Source: Sva-07 sp031426215 (lineage in GTDB: Bacteria > Actinomycetota > Acidimicrobiia > Acidimicrobiales > Ilumatobacteraceae). Taken from it: a stretch of DNA of 46,470 nt. The stretch is taken from the NCBI GenBank assembly GCA_031426215.1, contig JANPKU010000216.1, positions 1-46,470 on the forward strand, in the 5' to 3' direction. This document shows positions 7,186 through 14,764 of this stretch, piece after piece. Numbering within the stretch: position 1 is the stretch's first letter; each line of letters starts with the position of its first letter. A model generated the notes under the pieces. The model was given only the letters and a program-made list of their open reading frames with translations. It was not told the DNA's origin and did no database searches. The translations under genes and the position numbers were made by a program.

Positions 7186-8160
7186 TCAGCCCGCAGTGGT
7201 GCCGTACCGCGCCAGCACCGTCCGGGCGATCGCTGTGGCTGGATTGTCGCCGGCCGGCTCGATCAGGGCAGCGTCGGGACCGAGCCGGATCAGGAGTTTG
7301 GCCAACCAACGCTCGCTCGACACGGGGAGCCGAGCTTCGATCCATCCGTCGGCAAGCTCGACGACACTATCGATCGGATACTGATCGAGTATCCAATGCG
7401 CATCAGGGGCGAGCCGAATCGTCGCCAACGCCAGATCGGCATCTTCGAAGAATCCGTCAGGCCTCAGCACCGCCTCGACGGCGACCACTCGACCGGTCGC
7501 CTCGATCGACTCGATTCGGTCGATCCGGAACGTCCGCCGCGACTTCGAACGATCGTCATCGGCGAGCACGTACCAGTGCCCGGCGCTCGCGTACACATGG
7601 CGCGCCACGATCGAACGGCGCGTCATCTCGGCCCGAGCAGGCGAGTAGTAGTCGATCTCCAACTCGGCGCCTGCGGCAGCAGCCTCGGCAAGCTCGTCGG
7701 TCAGTTCCGGCCGAGCCAGATCGACGACGACGCCGGCGGTGTCGTCGACCCCGGCAGTCCCCATCGCCGGGTCGAGGCCGGCATCGGCCAGGGCGTTCGC
7801 CAGCTTGGAGAGGCCTCGGCCCAGCGCTCCGGCCGGATCGGCACCAGGCAACTCCATTGCCGCTCTCGCCGAGGTGAGGAGCGAGAACGCCTCAGGGGCG
7901 GTGAGGCGCAGCGGCCTCGTGAACAACCGCGGCACACCGACGAAAACGATGCCGTCGTCGACGAACACGTCGATCATCTCGTCGACGAAGGGCGGCAACC
8001 CGCACATTGCCACCAGTTCGAGATCGCTCTGCACCTGCGCCTGCGTCATGTCGAAGCGTCGCGCCACCTCCGCGAGTGGTGCCTCACCGACCTCCATCAA
8101 CCACGGCAACATCACGAGCAATCGTCGGAGACGATCTTCTGCGTTCCGGGGACCGCTCAT
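7186..8160 (-). CDS. pafC: WYL-domain regulator, PafC-like
   Basis: A 324-residue protein with an N-terminal helix-turn-helix-like region (EDRLRRLLVMLPWLMEV...LAEVARRFDMT) and a central WYL domain (HWYVLADDDRSKSRRTFRIDRI), then a WCX extension. It overlaps the upstream pafB-like gene by four bases (ATGA). In mycobacteria PafB and PafC form a heterodimer that activates the LexA-independent DNA-damage response. The tandem, overlapping arrangement is the reason for the name. The proteasome accessory genes that often sit nearby are not in this window. Confidence 0.85.
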   Translation of the reverse strand: MSGPRNAEDRLRRLLVMLPWLMEVGEAPLAEVARRFDMTQAQVQSDLELVAMCGLPPFVDEMIDVFVDDGIVFVGVPRLFTRPLRLTAPEAFSLLTSARAAMELPGADPAGALGRGLSKLANALADAGLDPAMGTAGVDDTAGVVVDLARPELTDELAEAAAAGAELEIDYYSPARAEMTRRSIVARHVYASAGHWYVLADDDRSKSRRTFRIDRIESIEATGRVVAVEAVLRPDGFFEDADLALATIRLAPDAHWILDQYPIDSVVELADGWIEARLPVSSERWLAKLLIRLGPDAALIEPAGDNPATAIARTVLARYGTTAG

Positions 8161-9158
8161 CGCCGAACTCGATCGACCGCGTCGTCGGCACCGATACCGG
8201 TGTCGTCATCGACGACAGCGGTGAGCCAGTCGATCAGATGTTGTCGGATCTCTGGCGGTGACTCGACGACGGCGTGATCGAGCAGGCCGAGCACCCACGA
8301 CCGGAATGCGGCGAGATTGCCTGCCGGCACCGACACCAGGAGCGCGCCGTCGCTACGACGCTCGACAACACGGTCGGCACCCAGCTCGCGCTCGACCGCC
8401 GACGCCCGAAGTGGATCGATTCGCACCAGCGCATCGATGCTCTCGTCGACGCCGTAGCCGATCTGCTTCGGATCAGCTGGAAACGCTGCTCGGGGGTCGA
8501 ACGACGTCGGTCGCTCGAACGAGCCCGGCTCGCCGACCTCGATCCCGTCGGTGTGATTGCCGCCATCGGGACGGTCGAAGCGGTCGACGCGGAACGTCCG
8601 CTGCTCGACGCGAGCATGGTCGTGGCCGATCACGTACCAGAAGCCGCCACGCAGCAAGAGACCCCACGGATCGAGAGTTCGTTGCTCGCCCCGATAGGAG
8701 AATTCGATCGAGGCACGCGCAGCCACCGCTGATCGGATCGCTGGGAGTTCCGGTCGTTCGGGGATCACCGCAGACACCGGCGGACGTTCGTCGCCCAGCG
8801 CACCTCCGAGCTTCCAGATCGCTTCCTGGCCGGAGTCGGTTCGCACCGCAGCGACCGCCACCTGCAGCGCCCGCATCTCGTCGGGTGCCAGATCGAGGTC
8901 GGCGAGCTCGTACGCACGCCGATCGATGCGATACGTGGTCTGTCCCGCATACGGCCCGCCACCCACGATCTGGGTCTCGATCGGCACACCGATGTCGCGC
9001 AGCGCCGACTTGTCACGTTCAAACGACGCACGACGGGCCTTGTCGCTCTCGGGATACTGACCGTCGAGCTCTCCGCCGATCTCGACGAGACTCAGTGGCC
9101 GGGTCGTTTCGAGCAGCAGGGCCAACAAGTTGGTGAGGCGCTCGATCCTGTCCACCAT
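8157..9158 (-). CDS. pafB: WYL-domain regulator, PafB-like
   Basis: A 333-residue first member of the PafBC pair. The winged-helix N-terminus (MVDRIERLTNLLALLLE, then KARRASFERDKSALRDIGVPIE) is the classic HTH_11/DeoR-like form seen in PafB. The WYL domain lies around GGFWYVIGHDHARVEQRTFRVDRF, and a C-terminal WCX domain follows. The start ATG at 9158 opens the reverse-strand pair, with the next gene overlapping its stop. Expected role: with PafC, sensing DNA damage (single-stranded DNA is the reported ligand class) and activating repair genes. Confidence 0.86.
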   Translation of the reverse strand: MVDRIERLTNLLALLLETTRPLSLVEIGGELDGQYPESDKARRASFERDKSALRDIGVPIETQIVGGGPYAGQTTYRIDRRAYELADLDLAPDEMRALQVAVAAVRTDSGQEAIWKLGGALGDERPPVSAVIPERPELPAIRSAVAARASIEFSYRGEQRTLDPWGLLLRGGFWYVIGHDHARVEQRTFRVDRFDRPDGGNHTDGIEVGEPGSFERPTSFDPRAAFPADPKQIGYGVDESIDALVRIDPLRASAVERELGADRVVERRSDGALLVSVPAGNLAAFRSWVLGLLDHAVVESPPEIRQHLIDWLTAVVDDDTGIGADDAVDRVRR

Positions 9159-9177
9159 CAGCCGTCGACGCTAGCTC

Positions 9178-9236
9178 GGTGTTCGAGATGTGCTCGGGAC
9201 CGCACACGCCGAGTCCCCAGGCACATCTCGAACACC
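9178..9236. terminator. Long inverted repeat downstream of ALDH gene
   Basis: Exact 16-bp arms GGTGTTCGAGATGTGC (9178-9193) and GCACATCTCGAACACC (9221-9236) enclose 27 bases that contain a nested GGGAC/GTCCC stem. It fills the 87-base gap between the aldehyde dehydrogenase stop (9246) and the pafB start (9158), all on the reverse strand. Likely a terminator for the upstream ALDH transcript. A cruciform or operator role for pafB is an alternative. Confidence 0.6.
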
Positions 9237-9245
9237 GTCGCGGGC

Positions 9246-10664
9246 TCAGAGCTGCAGCGACTTGGTCTGCAGGAACTCGTCGATGCCGTACGGGCCGTTC
9301 TCGCGGCCGTAGCCGGACTGCTTGTAGCCGCCGAACGGCGCCGCGATGTTGAAGCTGCCACCATTGACATCGACCGCGCCGGTGCGCATCCGGCGAGCGA
9401 CTGCGATCGCACGGTCCTGGTCAGCCGACCACACGCCGCCGGACAGACCGTAGAGGCTGTCGTTGGCGATTCGCACCGCGTCGTCGTCGTCGTCGTAGCC
9501 GATGATCGACAGCACCGGGCCGAAGATCTCCTCTTGGGCCACGATCATGTCGTTGGTGACGTTGGCGAGCACGGTGGGCTTCACGAAGTAGCCGGTCTCG
9601 TGACCCTCGGGCTTACCGAGGCCGCCGGCTGCAACAACGGCACCTTCGTCGATGCCCTTCTGGATGTAGTCCTGCACGCGATCCCACTGGGCCTGCGAGA
9701 TCAGCGGGCCGAGATGCATGCCCTCCTTGGTCGGGTCGTCGACACCCATCGCCTCGGCGGCAGCCGCAGCGATGGCCACGGCCTCGTCGTAGCGGCTGTT
9801 GGGCACCAGCATGCGGGTATGGGCGGTGCAGGTCTGGCCGGAATTGAGATAGCAGGCAAAGACCCCCTTCGGGATCACGGCGGCGAAATCTGCATCGTCG
9901 AGCACGATGTTGGCCGACTTGCCGCCGAGCTCGAGCGCCACGCGTTTGACGGTGCCGGCGGCCGCTGCGGCCACTTGCTTGCCGGCGCGCGTCGATCCGG
10001 TGAAGCTGACCATGTCGACATCGGGATGCTCGGAGATCGCTGCGCCGACCACCGAGCCGGTGCCGGTGACCAGGTTGAACACACCGGCCGGCAGGCCGAT
10101 CTCGTGCACGATCTCGGCGAGGATGAATGCATTCAGGGGCGCGACCTCGGATGGCTTCAGCACGAACGTGCAACCGGCGGCAAGTGCGCCGCCGAGCTTG
10201 CAGACGATCTGATGCAATGGATAGTTCCACGGCGTGATCGCACCGACGACACCGACCGGCTCCTTGACGACGAGGCTGTTGCCGATCGTCTCCTCGAACT
10301 GGAACGTATCGAGCAGCGTGGCGTAGGTCTGCATGTTGCCGGCGGGCAGCCCCGCCTGGATCATGGTCGACCACGTGATCGGCATGCCGACCTCACCGGC
10401 GATCACCTCGGCGATCTCGGGCGAACGCGCCTGGAGCGCCTCGTTGAGGCGGATCATGTACTTCTGGCGTTCTTCGACCGGGGTGCCCGCCCACGAATCG
10501 AACGCGCGGCGAGCTGCTGCAACAGCCTTGTCGACGTCGCTGGCCGTGCCCTCGGGGATCGAGCCCATCACCTGTTCGGTGCCGGCGTTGATGACCTCGA
10601 TGCGGCCGGTTCCGTCGGAAGGAACCCAGGCACCGTCGATGTAGATGTTGGAGTAGTCGCGCAT
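9246..10664 (-). CDS. NAD(P)-dependent aldehyde dehydrogenase
   Basis: A 472-residue ALDH superfamily enzyme that oxidises an aldehyde to the acid. Motifs in order: PWNYPL (Asn147), the cofactor Lys170 in LKPSEVAP, FTGSTRAGKQ, general base Glu245 in LELGGKSAN, and nucleophile Cys279 in NSGQTCTA. The start ATG at 10664 gives the usual N-terminus (YIDGAWVPS); an ATG at 10682 would add six residues. The substrate is not determinable. It lies 45 bases downstream of a CsoR-family repressor on the same strand, so the two are probably co-transcribed and the aldehyde or thiol stress response may be linked. Confidence 0.92.
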   Translation of the reverse strand: MRDYSNIYIDGAWVPSDGTGRIEVINAGTEQVMGSIPEGTASDVDKAVAAARRAFDSWAGTPVEERQKYMIRLNEALQARSPEIAEVIAGEVGMPITWSTMIQAGLPAGNMQTYATLLDTFQFEETIGNSLVVKEPVGVVGAITPWNYPLHQIVCKLGGALAAGCTFVLKPSEVAPLNAFILAEIVHEIGLPAGVFNLVTGTGSVVGAAISEHPDVDMVSFTGSTRAGKQVAAAAAGTVKRVALELGGKSANIVLDDADFAAVIPKGVFACYLNSGQTCTAHTRMLVPNSRYDEAVAIAAAAAEAMGVDDPTKEGMHLGPLISQAQWDRVQDYIQKGIDEGAVVAAGGLGKPEGHETGYFVKPTVLANVTNDMIVAQEEIFGPVLSIIGYDDDDDAVRIANDSLYGLSGGVWSADQDRAIAVARRMRTGAVDVNGGSFNIAAPFGGYKQSGYGRENGPYGIDEFLQTKSLQL

Positions 10665-10709
10665 GGGTCGAGTCTTGCCCATCGGGCGCCGAGCGCTACA
10701 ACCGAGCGC

Positions 10710-10982
10710 TCAGCTGAGCTTCATGAACAACCGCTCGAGCTCGTCGGCGTCGAGTGCGCGATGTTCGTCGGATCCCGCCGGCGCAGACACGCAGTGGCGC
10801 ATTCCAGCGACCACCAGTCGGTAGCCGACCTTGTCGAGCGCTGCCTTGCACGCCGACAGCTGGGTGACGACATCCACGCAATCCTGCCCCTCCTCGATCA
10901 TGCGTTGGACGCCGCGGATCTGACCTTCGAGACGACGCAGCCGCTTCAACACATCGTCGTTCACGTCTTCCGGAAATCGCAT
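10710..10982 (-). CDS. CsoR/RcnR/CstR-family repressor with altered sensor site
   Basis: A 90-residue all-helical DUF156 (CsoR-superfamily) repressor with LKRLRRLEGQIRGVQRMIEE. The sensor positions of CsoR (Cys-His-Cys) align here as Cys35, Gly60 and Cys64, so the middle histidine copper ligand is missing while both cysteines remain. An additional Cys45 is present. A dithiol without the histidine resembles the persulfide-sensing CstR type rather than a Cu(I) sensor. The ATG at 10982 is preferred over GTG at 11000, because the latter would lie inside a candidate operator. The gene precedes the ALDH gene and may control it. Confidence 0.85.
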   Translation of the reverse strand: MRFPEDVNDDVLKRLRRLEGQIRGVQRMIEEGQDCVDVVTQLSACKAALDKVGYRLVVAGMRHCVSAPAGSDEHRALDADELERLFMKLS

Positions 10983-10992
10983 CGACCCAGGG

Positions 10993-11006
10993 TACCCCAC
11001 CCCGTA
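10993..11006. promoter_or_regulatory. Candidate operator of the CsoR-family repressor
   Basis: The plus strand reads TACCCCACCCCGTA: an inverted TAC/GTA pair flanking a C/G tract, the style of operator used by CsoR/RcnR-family repressors (AT-rich ends around a G-tract). It sits 11 bases upstream of the chosen repressor ATG, which would suit autoregulation. It is based on pattern only. Confidence 0.35.
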
Positions 11007-11016
11007 TCCAACACCG

Positions 11017-11066
11017 CGAATTGCCCCCGATCGTGACGGTCAGCGTCACAATCGGGGGCAATTTCG
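11017..11066. terminator. Long stem-loop between pgi and csoR-like gene
   Basis: A near-perfect stem of about 22 bp with a 5-base loop. The core arms ATTGCCCCCGAT (11020-11031) and ATCGGGGGCAAT (11051-11062) are exact, continuing through GTGACG and CGTCAC. It lies directly downstream of the pgi stop (11077) and so is probably the pgi terminator. It has only a weak U-tract. Confidence 0.65.
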
Positions 11067-11076
11067 AGTTGGTCCG

Positions 11077-12624
11077 TCAGCGGCGGGCGCGGTACCAGGC
11101 GATGAGGGCGTTGGTGGAAGTGTCGTGGACCTGCGGGTTCGGCTCGCCGGTGAGCTCGGGAGTGATCTGGTTCGCCAACTCCTTGCCCAACTCCACGCCC
11201 CACTGGTCGTAACTGTTGACGCCCCAGATCGTGCCCTGTACGTGCACGATGTGCTCGTACAGGGCGATCAACTGTCCGAGCACGGACGGTGTCAGTCGCT
11301 CGGCGAGGATCACCGTGCTCGGGCGATCACCGTCGAACTGTCGATACGGCTCACCGGGGGCAGCGTCGCGTCCGAAGGCCAGCGCCTCGGACTGTGCGAA
11401 CAGGTTCGCCATGAGCAGATCGTGATGCTCGCGGTAGGGGTGGTGCGGGGTGGCGAATCCGATGAAGTCGACCGGCACGATACGCGTGCCCTGATGAAGC
11501 AGCTGGTAAAAGGCGTGCTGGCCGTTCGTACCCGGCTCGCCCCACACGATCGGTCCCGTCTCACCCGCCACCCGAGACCCGTCGAGGCGCACCGACTTGC
11601 CGTTCGACTCCATGTCGAGCTGCTGGAGATACGCCGGGAAACGACCCAGTTCCTCGGCGTACGGCAACACCGCCTTGGTGTCGAAGCCAAGCCCGTTGAC
11701 GCACCAGACCCCGAGCAGCGCCATGATCACCGGAGCGTTCCCGGCCAGCGGAGCCGTGCGGAAGTGCTCATCGACGAGGTGGAATCCGTGCAAGAACTCG
11801 CGGAAACGGTCGGGCCCGATGGCGATCATCACCGACAGCCCGATCGCCGAGTCGACCGAGTACCGACCTCCCACCCAGTCCCAGAATCCGAACATGTTCG
11901 CAATGTCGATGCCGAACTCTGACACTCGCTCGGCGTTGGTCGACACCGCCACGAAGTGATCGGCGACGGCCGCCTCGCCGAGCGCGTCGACCAACCACGC
12001 ACGTGCGGTGCGAGCATTGGTGAGCGTCTCGATCGTGCCGAACGTCTTCGAAGCGATCACGAACAAGGTGGCGGCCGGGTCGGAGTCGGCCAGCACGCCG
12101 GCGACGTCGGCGCCGTCGACGTTGGACACGAACGAGCAGCGAATCCGCTCGTGCCGGTCGGCGGCGAGCGCCTGGTACACCATCGCCGGGCCGAGGTCGG
12201 ATCCGCCGATGCCGATATTGACCACGTGGGTGATGCGCTCATCGGAGCGAATGCGATCTGCGAAGGCACTCATCTGCTCGAGTACTTCGTGGACGTCTGC
12301 GACCACGTCGACCCCGTCGACGATCATCACGTCGCCCTTCGGCGCCCTGAGCGCGACGTGCCCGACCCCACGGTCCTCGGTGACATTGATGTGATCGCCG
12401 GCGAACATCGCATCACGTCGAGCCTCGACCCCGGATCGTTCGGCCAGCTCGACGAGCGCTGCCACCACGGTGTCGTCGATGCGGTGCTTCGAATAGTCGA
12501 TACGCAGCTCGGCGACGTCGACGACGTAGCGATCGGCGCGACCGGGATCGTCGACGAACAGTTGTAAGAGGTGGGCGGGACGGGGCAGCTCGGCCAGGGC
12601 CGAGAGAAGGTCGGCGGTGTCCAT
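11077..12624 (-). CDS. pgi: Glucose-6-phosphate isomerase
   Basis: A 515-residue cytoplasmic isomerase that interconverts glucose 6-phosphate and fructose 6-phosphate. Family signatures are intact: IGIGGSDLGP, SKTFGTIET, WVGGRYSVDSAIG, MESNGKS, GTNGQHAFYQLLHQG and the C-terminal VNSYDQWGVELGK with the catalytic lysine. The length is typical of the bacterial form. It follows the 6-phosphogluconolactonase gene by 11 bases, so glucose-6-phosphate is handled by both glycolytic and pentose-phosphate enzymes from one transcript. A strong hairpin follows the stop. Confidence 0.97.
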   Translation of the reverse strand: MDTADLLSALAELPRPAHLLQLFVDDPGRADRYVVDVAELRIDYSKHRIDDTVVAALVELAERSGVEARRDAMFAGDHINVTEDRGVGHVALRAPKGDVMIVDGVDVVADVHEVLEQMSAFADRIRSDERITHVVNIGIGGSDLGPAMVYQALAADRHERIRCSFVSNVDGADVAGVLADSDPAATLFVIASKTFGTIETLTNARTARAWLVDALGEAAVADHFVAVSTNAERVSEFGIDIANMFGFWDWVGGRYSVDSAIGLSVMIAIGPDRFREFLHGFHLVDEHFRTAPLAGNAPVIMALLGVWCVNGLGFDTKAVLPYAEELGRFPAYLQQLDMESNGKSVRLDGSRVAGETGPIVWGEPGTNGQHAFYQLLHQGTRIVPVDFIGFATPHHPYREHHDLLMANLFAQSEALAFGRDAAPGEPYRQFDGDRPSTVILAERLTPSVLGQLIALYEHIVHVQGTIWGVNSYDQWGVELGKELANQITPELTGEPNPQVHDTSTNALIAWYRARR

Positions 12625-12635
12625 CGATGACGAAC

Positions 12636-13298
12636 CTACCCTGCGGTCCCACCTGCATGGTCGGCAAGATCAGCGGCCGCCGCAGGATCGAGCATGACCC
12701 ACGTGTCGTCTGTTCGGACCCGATCGACGGGGAGCGCCGGATCGTGGAGGAGCCAGCGTTTCATGAGGGGAGCCTTGGAGGCTCCATAGGTGAGCATCAG
12801 GCGCGAGCGAGCGGCGTTGACGATTGCAGGTGTCAGTGTCATCCGCAGGAATCCGTTGAACTCGGCGACCACCTCGCACGAGTCCTCGCTGTCGACGACC
12901 CGGTCTCCCGGCGGCCACGATGCGGTGTGGCCGTCGTCGCCCAGGCCGAGGTGGACCACGTCGAATCGATCGGGAAGCGAGCGCCCGTAGCGGTCGGCTG
13001 CCGCGGCGAGATCGTCGTCGGTGACCGGCATCAGCTCGACCCGGCACGGGAAGTCGACGAGTTGGCCGGCATTGCGTTCGGGATGTCCATCCGGCGCAAC
13101 TCGTTCGTCGACCTGCCAGATCACCACCGACTTCCACGGCACGTCTTGCGCCAGCAGCACGTCGAACATCGGCGGTGCAGAACCCCCTCCGCTGAGTGCC
13201 AACGTCGCCTCCCCTCGCTGGAGCACGGCGTCACGCAGCCGGCCCGCCAGCCATCGACCCGCCTCGGCTTCAGGTTCGTCGCTCACTCGGAGTTCCAC
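12636..13298 (-). CDS. pgl: 6-phosphogluconolactonase
   Basis: A 220-residue lactonase of the oxidative pentose phosphate pathway that hydrolyses 6-phosphogluconolactone. The family motifs are LALSGGGSAPPMFDVL (phosphate loop), IWQVDERVAP and HLGLGDDGHTASWPPG. The last differs slightly from the common DGHTASLFPG but keeps the active-site DGH. The GTG at 13298 is chosen because it gives the normal length. A longer frame to 13400 would overlap the divergent permease gene. It is the first gene of a pgl-pgi pair. Confidence 0.9.
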   Translation of the reverse strand: MELRVSDEPEAEAGRWLAGRLRDAVLQRGEATLALSGGGSAPPMFDVLLAQDVPWKSVVIWQVDERVAPDGHPERNAGQLVDFPCRVELMPVTDDDLAAAADRYGRSLPDRFDVVHLGLGDDGHTASWPPGDRVVDSEDSCEVVAEFNGFLRMTLTPAIVNAARSRLMLTYGASKAPLMKRWLLHDPALPVDRVRTDDTWVMLDPAAAADLADHAGGTAG

Positions 13299-13365
13299 GG
13301 CCCCAACGGTAGGTGACCGCAACCACCTTCGCGGTCCCGCCAGCAGCGCCGTACTCTTGGCGGAG

Positions 13366-14304
13366 ATGTCAGCGCCGGCCCCCACGACCTCGACACCCAC
13401 GGCGACCCGAACCGTGCAGCGGGGAGTGCAGTTGGGCGTCGCTGCGTACCTGCTCTGGGGTTTCCTGACGATCTACTGGAAACAGCTCAAAGCGTTCGAT
13501 GCATTCGAATTGATCGCCTGGCGGATGTCGTTTGCCGGCGTCGTGATGGCTGTGATCGTCACCACAAGGCGAACGTGGCCCACCATCGTCGGTGCGCTGC
13601 GCCACGGCCCGACCGCTCGTCGGCTGGTCATGGCCTCGATACTGCTCACCGTCAACTGGGGATGTTACGTCTGGGCCGTCACCAACGACCGGGTGATCGA
13701 AACGGCACTCGGCTACTTCATCGCCCCGCTCGCCACGATGGCGATCGGGGTGTTCGTGTTGCACGAGGAGCCGACCGCCGCGCAGCGAATCGCATTCGGG
13801 TTGGCGACGGTCGCTGTCGCGATCCTCACGATCTCCTACGGCCGGCCACCGTGGATCGCACTGTTGATCGCGGCCACATGGAGTCTCTACGGGTTGGCAA
13901 AACGCAGGGTTCCGCTCGGCGCTGTCGACAGTCTCGCCGGCGAGACGTTCGTGTTGTTCGTGCCGGCGGTCATCGCCGTGATCGCCTTCTCCACGGCGCC
14001 CGACAGCATCGTGCAGTCCGCTGACACCACCGACTGGATCCTCGTCGCCGGCACCGGCATCGTGACAGCGGTGCCGCTGATGCTCTTCGCGGCGGCGGCC
14101 CAGTCGATCCCGTTCACACTGCTCGGGCCGCTGAACCTGTTGGTGCCCGTGATCAACTTCGGACTGGGCTGGCTGCTCTACGACGAACCCGTTCCACTCG
14201 ATCGGATCATCGGCTTCGGGTTCGTGTGGACGGCGCTGATCGTCGTGATGTGGGACCGGGTCGCGACGTACCGACGATCGTCGACGCTCGAACCAGTCAC
14301 CTGA
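13366..14304 (+). CDS. rarD: RarD-type EamA/DMT-superfamily permease
   Basis: A 312-residue membrane protein with about ten hydrophobic segments in two EamA halves. The N-terminal AAYLLWGFLTIYWKQL and LTVNWGCYVWAVTNDRVIETALGYF are characteristic of the RarD (chloramphenicol-sensitive protein) branch. It is expected to export or exchange small metabolites; the substrate is unknown. The ATG at 13366 follows GGCGGAG. It is divergent from pgl with a 67-base gap holding both promoters. Confidence 0.85.
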   Translation: MSAPAPTTSTPTATRTVQRGVQLGVAAYLLWGFLTIYWKQLKAFDAFELIAWRMSFAGVVMAVIVTTRRTWPTIVGALRHGPTARRLVMASILLTVNWGCYVWAVTNDRVIETALGYFIAPLATMAIGVFVLHEEPTAAQRIAFGLATVAVAILTISYGRPPWIALLIAATWSLYGLAKRRVPLGAVDSLAGETFVLFVPAVIAVIAFSTAPDSIVQSADTTDWILVAGTGIVTAVPLMLFAAAAQSIPFTLLGPLNLLVPVINFGLGWLLYDEPVPLDRIIGFGFVWTALIVVMWDRVATYRRSSTLEPVT

Positions 14305-14346
14305 GTCGCCGGCATCGCCACCGTCACCTCCAGTAGCTTTGGCCGG

Positions 14347-14676
14347 ATGGGCCGTTCCGTTCGTCGATCGACTGTCGCTGCCACCGCACTGGTGCTCGGC
14401 GGCTCGCTCTCCGGCTGCTTCACCACCACCGCCGACTTCCGCAGCGATGCCGAGACGTTCATCGTCGAGAACGCCGAGTTGCGCAATGCGCTCTTCCCCG
14501 AGACGGATGCCACCATCGCAACCGCAACGTGCGCTGAGCCTGCGAACCAGGACGAGGGCACGACGTTTCCGTGCACGGCGACCGACAGCAATGGTGGAAC
14601 GTGGGAGTTCGAGATCGTGATCAGCGGTTCGGCCGAGTACGACGTCAACGTCGCTCGTCGACCCGCCGGAGCCTGA
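14347..14676 (+). CDS. Small lipoprotein, DUF4333-like
   Basis: A 109-residue exported lipoprotein. A basic start and hydrophobic segment end in a lipobox LSGC (Cys24). The mature part has the DUF4333 pattern: a cysteine (TATCAEP), then about 13 residues later FPCTATDSNGG, followed by a beta strand. The two cysteines probably form a disulfide. Its function is unknown; such domains are common in actinobacterial secreted proteins. Confidence 0.78.
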   Translation: MGRSVRRSTVAATALVLGGSLSGCFTTTADFRSDAETFIVENAELRNALFPETDATIATATCAEPANQDEGTTFPCTATDSNGGTWEFEIVISGSAEYDVNVARRPAGA

Positions 14677-14764
14677 CCCGATCGTCAGCGACGTGAATCC
14701 CCTGCACTCGTCACGACCTCGAGCCCGACGAGCCGCACACGTGCGATCGACATAGCATTCGTGC

